Source: Magnetococcales bacterium (GTDB lineage Bacteria > Pseudomonadota > Magnetococcia > Magnetococcales > DC0425bin3). Taken from it: DNA of 37,761 nt. Shown here piece by piece: positions 33,028 through 37,761 of this stretch (the first letter of the stretch is position 1; each line of letters starts with the position of its first letter). The translations under genes and the position numbers were made by a program. Where the stretch lies: positions 1 through 37,761 of the forward strand of contig JADGCJ010000018.1 of the NCBI GenBank assembly GCA_015229045.1, written 5' to 3'. Under the pieces are notes generated by a model that ran no database searches, was not told where the DNA came from, and saw nothing but the letters and a program-made list of their open reading frames with translations.

Positions 33028-34224
33028 ATGAAATGGGGATCAAGTGTCAAGGAGGACTCCTCCCTGGCGGAGGCTTTTCGCCTGGCAACTCTCGACATCC
33101 AGGAGCAGTTGGATCAAGAGACTCCGGATTTGGCTTTGGTCTTTGTCTCGCCGCTGTACCAATCTTCAGCCAAGGAAGTTCCCGACTTGCTGCAACGCGG
33201 GTTGAATCCCCGGCATTGGGTTGGCTGCTCGGCCAGTGGTGTCATTGGTGGCGGCCACGAGATTGAATATCGTCCGGCGGTCTCCATCACGGCCGCCTTG
33301 TTGCCGGATGTCGAGCTGCATCTCTTTCATATGGAATACCCGGATCTGGGCGCCCTGGGCTGGGATGACCACAACTGGCACAAACTGACCGGCATACAAA
33401 CCCAACAACCCGCGCAATTTCTCCTGCTGGCCGATCCTTTCTCCTTCAATGCCGACCACTGTGTGCGCCAGATGGACATCATCTACCCGGGTTCCGCCAA
33501 GATCGGCGGCATGGCTTCCGGTGGTTCGGGACCAGGGGGCAACCTGCTCTGGACCGATGGCCACCTGGATCACACCGGACTGACCGGCGTCGCCATGCAG
33601 GGCAACGTCTCCCTCGACACCATGGTTGCCCAGGGATGTCGCCCCATCGGCAATCCCATGTTTGTCACCCGGCAGCGGGAAAATGTTTTGCTGGAATTGG
33701 ACGGACGCCGACCTGACGAAATCCTGGCGGAACTCATCAAGGAGTCAGCCGAGAAGGACCAGCATCTGGCCCATGGCGCCCTTTTTCTTGGTCTGGCCAT
33801 GACCCCCGCCAAGGTGACTTATCGTCCGGGTGATTTTTTGATTCGCAACCTGATGGGTTTGAATCCGGACAGCGGTGCCCTGACCGTCGGCAGCAACCTG
33901 GATCCCTACCAGGTGGTCCAGTTCCACGTGCGCGATGCCCGCAGCTCGCGCGAAGAGCTGATCCGATTGTTGAAGGAGTACCAGCAGGAGCGGCCGACAT
34001 CACCTGCGGGGTCTCTCCTTTTCTCCTGTCTGGGACGCGGCAGCAATCTGTTTGGTCGCCCGGACCATGATACGGATCTTTTCCGTCAATATTTCGACAA
34101 GGTTCCCCTCGGCGGCTTTTTTGGCAACGGGGAGATCGGCCCGGTCGCCGGATTGACCTTTCTGCACGGGTACACAAGCTCCTTCGGCCTGTTTCGCCCC
34201 CTCGACGCCATCACGGATGCTTAA
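33028..34224 (+). CDS. FIST-domain sensory protein
   Basis: A cytoplasmic-type protein of 398 residues containing the FIST N-terminal domain (LALVFVSPLYQSSAKEVPDLL, HWVGCSASGVIGGGHEIEYRPAVSI) and the FIST C-terminal domain (GSLLFSCLGRGSNLFGRPDHDTDLF, PLGGFFGNGEIGPV, FLHGYTSSFGLFRP). FIST domains are predicted small-ligand sensors, often linked to kinase, chemotaxis or cyclic-di-GMP proteins. No output domain is attached, so it must signal through a partner. The ribosome site GAGG is seven bases upstream. It lies 52 bases after the FimV-like gene and may share its transcript. Confidence 0.88.
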   Translation: MKWGSSVKEDSSLAEAFRLATLDIQEQLDQETPDLALVFVSPLYQSSAKEVPDLLQRGLNPRHWVGCSASGVIGGGHEIEYRPAVSITAALLPDVELHLFHMEYPDLGALGWDDHNWHKLTGIQTQQPAQFLLLADPFSFNADHCVRQMDIIYPGSAKIGGMASGGSGPGGNLLWTDGHLDHTGLTGVAMQGNVSLDTMVAQGCRPIGNPMFVTRQRENVLLELDGRRPDEILAELIKESAEKDQHLAHGALFLGLAMTPAKVTYRPGDFLIRNLMGLNPDSGALTVGSNLDPYQVVQFHVRDARSSREELIRLLKEYQQERPTSPAGSLLFSCLGRGSNLFGRPDHDTDLFRQYFDKVPLGGFFGNGEIGPVAGLTFLHGYTSSFGLFRPLDAITDA

Positions 34225-34229
34225 ACCGC

Positions 34230-34460
34230 CTCTACTTTGGGACACGTCGTTTTTTGTGACCGAGAAAATATTGACATGAAAGATTTTATTGGGGCTTCGC
34301 CCCAAACCCCATTGGGGCTTCGCCCCAAACCCCACCAGGAAGGGCACAGCCCTTCCTGGACCATCCCAGTCTTTCAATAGTTTAAAAAAACTACACATCT
34401 CGAAATGGATTCGGTTTAACAGCGTCCACTTTGAAGCACGTCGTTTTTCTTATAAGGAAA
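34230..34460. repeat. Hairpin repeat cluster between convergent genes
   Basis: From left to right: a diverged inverted copy of the 83-base unit of 13070-13235 (ACACGTCGTTTTTTGTGACCG...), then two perfect tandem 23-base copies each holding TTGGGGCTTCGCCCCAA (34289-34311, 34312-34334), then an 11-bp perfect stem CCAGGAAGGGC/GCCCTTCCTGG with loop ACA (34335-34359), and finally CCATCCCAGTCTTTCAA. A second ACGTCGTTTTTCTTATAAGG-like fragment occurs near 34439. The hairpins may act as bidirectional terminators for the FIST and TolC-SPOR genes. Confidence 0.85.
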
Positions 34461-34464
34461 ACCA

Positions 34465-37400
34465 TCAAACATCCCCACGAACAGATGACAGATCCTGAGC
34501 CGACGGCCTTTTTTTGTGTCTGGCCGGATCCACCCCCTGCGCACCTGCCCGGACCACAAAACCATCGGTCAGATCCTGCTCTTTCTGCATCTTGAGAAGG
34601 ACCGCCCTGGCTGTCTCTTCCTGGGGAAACGGACCGGCATAGACCTGGGTGGCAGAGCGTCCACCCGTCGTTGTCCGTTGCTGGTAGACCGGCACACCGG
34701 ATTGCCGTGTACGGTCACTCACCAGTTCCGCCAGCTTGGGAACCGAGAACGATCCCAAAAAGACGGAGTAGCTCCCCTCCAGAGAGGCCCCTGGCTTCGG
34801 CGAAGCCTCCGATGGCGGAGAAGACATCCCCGGCTGCAAAGACGTCCCCGGCTGTGTTGGCTTGCTCCCTTTGTTTTTGTCTTTGTTCGGCAGGAACCAC
34901 TTTTTCAAATCCTGATCCAGGTTACGGATGGCACCTTTCTCATCGGCTTTACCCTGGCCACCACCCAGTAAACGCTCCTCGCCACCCCGAGAGGGCGATG
35001 GCACAAAATCGGGGCCTGGCGCCATATCGATGCCACCCTCTTCATCGCTGCGCATCGGCTTGTTGCCACTCCCGGATTTTCCATCGTTTCCGGGCACTCC
35101 CCGTCGCAGATCCTGATTCCTGAATTCGTCACCCTTGGGGATATCCCTCCAGGAACCCTCGGTTGGCTCATCACCCTTGGGGGCATCTCTCCAGGAGGGG
35201 GTTGCCTCCTTGCCATCCGGCCAGAAGGAATCTCCGGCCGCAGGCGTACGACTCTCTGGAGCGGAGAAGAGGTGCTTGCCCAAATCCGATGGGAGTTCAA
35301 CAGGATTGGCCGGGCTTGAAAACCACTCTTCCGACTTCTCCCGGGGCGCCTCGGGGGGGGGAGCTTTCGGTTGCCTTTCCTGCCCCTTTGCGCCACCACC
35401 CGTGGAACCCTTGACAATCTCCGGCAGGTCAACCTCCACTGGCGTTGCCGAACCTTTCTTCAGAGCCTTGTTCGTCTCTTTTTTGCTCTTGGCACCAACC
35501 TTGGGTTGCTCTTGTTCCGGAGCAGGCTTTTGTGTCTCTCCTGCAACGCTGGCGCCACTCCCTTCGACCGGGGGGGTGATGACCTTGTCCAGTGGAACGG
35601 CCTCAACGGGTGGCTGTTCCAGGATCGGCACAGCTTTTTGTGTCTGCTCCGGTGCCGCTCGCACCTCTTCCGGGGCTTTGGTATCCGGCTTGATTCTCTT
35701 GGCGTCAGGTTTGGCTCTCTTTTCTTTGGGCTGAACCGGCTTTACGGGAAGCGTTTGTTCCTGATCCTGAGGTTGATCCGATTGGACCTCTTCATCTTCT
35801 CTTTCCCGGTTCTCCTTCTCCTTGACAACCTTGACCTCCATACCCAGCGTCTTCAACAAGCGTCCCGCTGCGGAATGCGCCTCTGCCATGCTGGCAAACG
35901 GACCACAAAAAACCCGGAAAAAGAGCCGACCGTTGACCACGGAGCGTTTTTCAAAATGGGCAAAACCGGCCTGTTCCAGGCGGTAGCGCAGTTTATCGAC
36001 ATTCTCCCGACTGGCGAAGGCTCCCAGGAGAACAGCATATCCGCCGTGCATGTTGGTTACCGATCGATCCGGCAGCGGGTGCATGGCAGATGCGACGCTT
36101 GGCAAAACCCGCGCCCCATTTGTCGGCTCTTTGACATGAGAGGGGGATTGGCGTGGCAGCTCTCCCCCTGCTCTGGCTGGCATGGCCGCATCGCTTGCCA
36201 GAACATCGACACCGGCCGGCGTGACCGAAGATGGCACATGCGCGGCAGGCGATGGCTGTAACGGCGCGTTGGAAGCCACGGTTGTCTGGGGCGGAGAGAT
36301 GTCCAGGTAATCACGCAAACGACCCATGGCAGCCATGAGACGATAGCTGTTGACCAGGAGAGCGTACTGTTCCGTGCGCAGGGCCGCCCGTGCCGACATC
36401 AGCTCGTTTTCGGCGTTCAAGACATCCAGCAGCGGGCGCTGACCCCTCTGAAACTGGTCATGATAGGCCGAGGTCACTTTTTTGCTGATGGCCTGGTGCC
36501 TCTCCAGGTGACTGACCCGATTCTGGGAGACAAGGTACCCCTTCCAGGCGTCACGGACCCCTGCATCGACCTGCCGCCTGGCCAGTTCCAGCTGTTCACG
36601 CGCCTGCCCGCTCCGTCGGATGGCCTCTTCTTTGCGGGAGTTATCGCTGCCACCGCGAAAGATATTGTAATCCAGTCGCAACAGCGCCGCCATGGCCTTG
36701 GCGTAGCCGCTGACACCCCCGGTGTTATCGTTGGCGTTGGCGCTCATCTCCAGATTGACCTTGGGCCAATAGCCGGATTTGGCAGCCTCCTGTTGCGCCA
36801 TGGCCGCCTCCAGATCCTGAGTGGCCGCAAGAATGGCCGGATGATGCGCCATGGCATCCTTGAGGGACTCTTCCAGAGTGCGTGGCAGTTTGTCCGTGGA
36901 TGGCATGGGTTGCACGAGCCTGGCAGGGGCCTCGCCGATGATGCGATAATAGCGGGTCAGGGCATTTTCGAGGGATCCTTCCAGGGCTGACGTATTGGCA
37001 TCGGCCAGGGCGAGGCGGGACTCGGTCTGCTGGATATCGGCTTCGGAGCCGGTCCCGCTGGAATGTCTGCTACGGACTTGACCGAGAATTTTTTTATGCA
37101 GGGCAACATTGTCGCTGGAGAGTTGCAACAGCTCGCGTTGTTTCATCACCTCCAGATAGGCATCGGCGGCAGCGATGGCCACCCCTTCGGCAACCAGGTC
37201 GTAGCCAAAGCCGGCGGCGGCAGCACGCGAGGCGGACGCTGCGACACCAGATCTGGTCGCCTGCCCATCGAACAGCATTTGGTTGAGTTTGATGCCCGAC
37301 TCGCCGCGATTCAGGCTGGCCCCTGGTTCGCTGAGGCTGCGATTGACAGGGTTGTCAGAGTATTCATGTCCCAGGGAGGTACTGAGATCCACGGTCGGCA

Positions 37401-37599
37401 GATAACCGGCCCGCGCCGTTTCGACGCTCTGCTCCACGGCGCGCCGATTTTCCATGGCAGAGCGCACTTCCGGATTCGTCGTCATGGCCCTGGAGACTGC
37501 TTCGGGCAGGTTCAGGGCCGCTCCAGGCTGGGCGAGGGCCATGGTCGCCGCCAACCCAAGGAGAGTCCATCCATGCCATTTCTTGAATCGCGTGTTCAT
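34465..37599 (-). CDS. TolC-family outer-membrane channel fused to two SPOR domains
   Basis: A protein of 1044 residues. A signal peptide (ends near ALAQPGAALN) is followed by a TolC/type I secretion outer-membrane factor domain (~30-440, with LPEAVSRAMTTNPEVRSA, GYLPTVDLS and the internal repeat ALRTEQYALLVNSYRLMAAMGRL). SPOR domain 1 is at ~518-591 (GGYAVLLGAFASRENVDKL...FFRVFCGPF) and SPOR domain 2 at ~941-1020 (GSYSVFLGSFSVPKLAELV...QVYAGPF). The ~350-residue linker between them is charged and Pro-rich, with two WRDxPKGDE repeats. SPOR domains bind denuded peptidoglycan, so the fusion may tie an export channel to the cell wall or division site. The ATG at 37599 gives the cleanest signal peptide; an earlier ATG at 37617 is possible. 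Confidence 0.85.
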   Translation of the reverse strand: MNTRFKKWHGWTLLGLAATMALAQPGAALNLPEAVSRAMTTNPEVRSAMENRRAVEQSVETARAGYLPTVDLSTSLGHEYSDNPVNRSLSEPGASLNRGESGIKLNQMLFDGQATRSGVAASASRAAAAGFGYDLVAEGVAIAAADAYLEVMKQRELLQLSSDNVALHKKILGQVRSRHSSGTGSEADIQQTESRLALADANTSALEGSLENALTRYYRIIGEAPARLVQPMPSTDKLPRTLEESLKDAMAHHPAILAATQDLEAAMAQQEAAKSGYWPKVNLEMSANANDNTGGVSGYAKAMAALLRLDYNIFRGGSDNSRKEEAIRRSGQAREQLELARRQVDAGVRDAWKGYLVSQNRVSHLERHQAISKKVTSAYHDQFQRGQRPLLDVLNAENELMSARAALRTEQYALLVNSYRLMAAMGRLRDYLDISPPQTTVASNAPLQPSPAAHVPSSVTPAGVDVLASDAAMPARAGGELPRQSPSHVKEPTNGARVLPSVASAMHPLPDRSVTNMHGGYAVLLGAFASRENVDKLRYRLEQAGFAHFEKRSVVNGRLFFRVFCGPFASMAEAHSAAGRLLKTLGMEVKVVKEKENREREDEEVQSDQPQDQEQTLPVKPVQPKEKRAKPDAKRIKPDTKAPEEVRAAPEQTQKAVPILEQPPVEAVPLDKVITPPVEGSGASVAGETQKPAPEQEQPKVGAKSKKETNKALKKGSATPVEVDLPEIVKGSTGGGAKGQERQPKAPPPEAPREKSEEWFSSPANPVELPSDLGKHLFSAPESRTPAAGDSFWPDGKEATPSWRDAPKGDEPTEGSWRDIPKGDEFRNQDLRRGVPGNDGKSGSGNKPMRSDEEGGIDMAPGPDFVPSPSRGGEERLLGGGQGKADEKGAIRNLDQDLKKWFLPNKDKNKGSKPTQPGTSLQPGMSSPPSEASPKPGASLEGSYSVFLGSFSVPKLAELVSDRTRQSGVPVYQQRTTTGGRSATQVYAGPFPQEETARAVLLKMQKEQDLTDGFVVRAGAQGVDPARHKKRPSAQDLSSVRGDV

Positions 37600-37761
37600 G
37601 AGACCAGGACCACCCATTGACAACAGTTGACATCTCTTATGTGCTTATCAACTGGTGCAATCCCTGTGCCTCTTTCTCTTCTCCGTTGACCGGAGGGTGG
37701 GGGGATGCAGGGCAATCGCATTGGAAACTGGCATGCTTGAAAAATCGGACCTTGAACCGCG
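37600..37761. other. Upstream region of the TolC-SPOR gene
   Basis: 162 bases to the window edge with no recognisable gene. Read on the minus strand it contains TTGCAC and TTGATA followed by CATAAGAG, a possible but poorly spaced promoter. Nothing firmer is supported. Confidence 0.3.

Noticed and set aside
34465..37599. Two separate genes (a tolC and a SPOR protein) joined by an error
   Set aside because: The frame is continuous through a long linker with consistent composition, and no ribosome site or start was obvious at the junction, so a single fusion gene is the simpler reading.

Overview
The window reads as chromosome of a Gram-negative, GC-rich proteobacterium with dissimilatory sulfur metabolism. 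The evidence is a complete rpsB-to-lpxB envelope cluster of proteobacterial type, outer-membrane genes (bamA, skp, a TolC-like protein), and a qmoAB-hdrCB module of the kind that works with APS reductase. The intergenic hairpin repeats and the combination of genes would fit a Magnetococcales-like or other deep alphaproteobacterial lineage, but no taxonomic marker in the window settles this.

Layout. (1) 1-9784: a plus-strand operon hyfB-C-E-F-G-I (178-7585) for a membrane complex related to energy-converting [NiFe] hydrogenase and complex I. Its large subunit has lost most nickel-site residues, so it is probably an Ehr-type complex and not a hydrogenase. An orphan HigA-type antitoxin with a frameshifted 3' end follows (7592-7918). 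Convergent to it are a nucleotide-cyclase fusion protein (7923-9209) and a thioredoxin (9306-9674). A 20-bp perfect inverted repeat (46-65 and 9765-9784) brackets the block. (2) 9935-24414, all minus strand: rpsB-tsf-pyrH-frr-uppS-cdsA-dxr-rseP-bamA-skp-fabZ-lpxA-lpxI-(Gfo/Idh oxidoreductase)-lpxB. It covers translation, nucleotide, isoprenoid, phospholipid, outer-membrane-assembly and lipid A functions, and is led by a good sigma70-type promoter with a 5'-terminal mRNA hairpin. lpxD is missing from its usual place between skp and fabZ. (3) 24700-25870: an Rpn-family PD-(D/E)XK nuclease gene whose 3' end is repeated in tandem downstream. (4) 26000-31006, plus: qmoA-qmoB-hdrC-hdrB, closed by a strong intrinsic terminator. 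(5) 31275-37599: a FimV-like membrane protein and a FIST-domain protein (plus), then, convergent, a TolC-type outer-membrane protein fused to two SPOR domains.

Non-coding structure is the most unusual part. Two copies of an approximately 120-bp element (3147-3269 and 15115-15237) sit just after stop codons inside two unrelated operons, both in the sense orientation. They share a conserved core, but each is closed by its own perfectly self-complementary arms, and the arms differ completely between copies. Separately, a family of short hairpin modules is scattered over four intergenic sites (1-65, 9765-9905, 13026-13235, 34230-34460), one of them inside the lpx operon. No tRNA, rRNA, CRISPR array, transposase or integrase gene was recognised.
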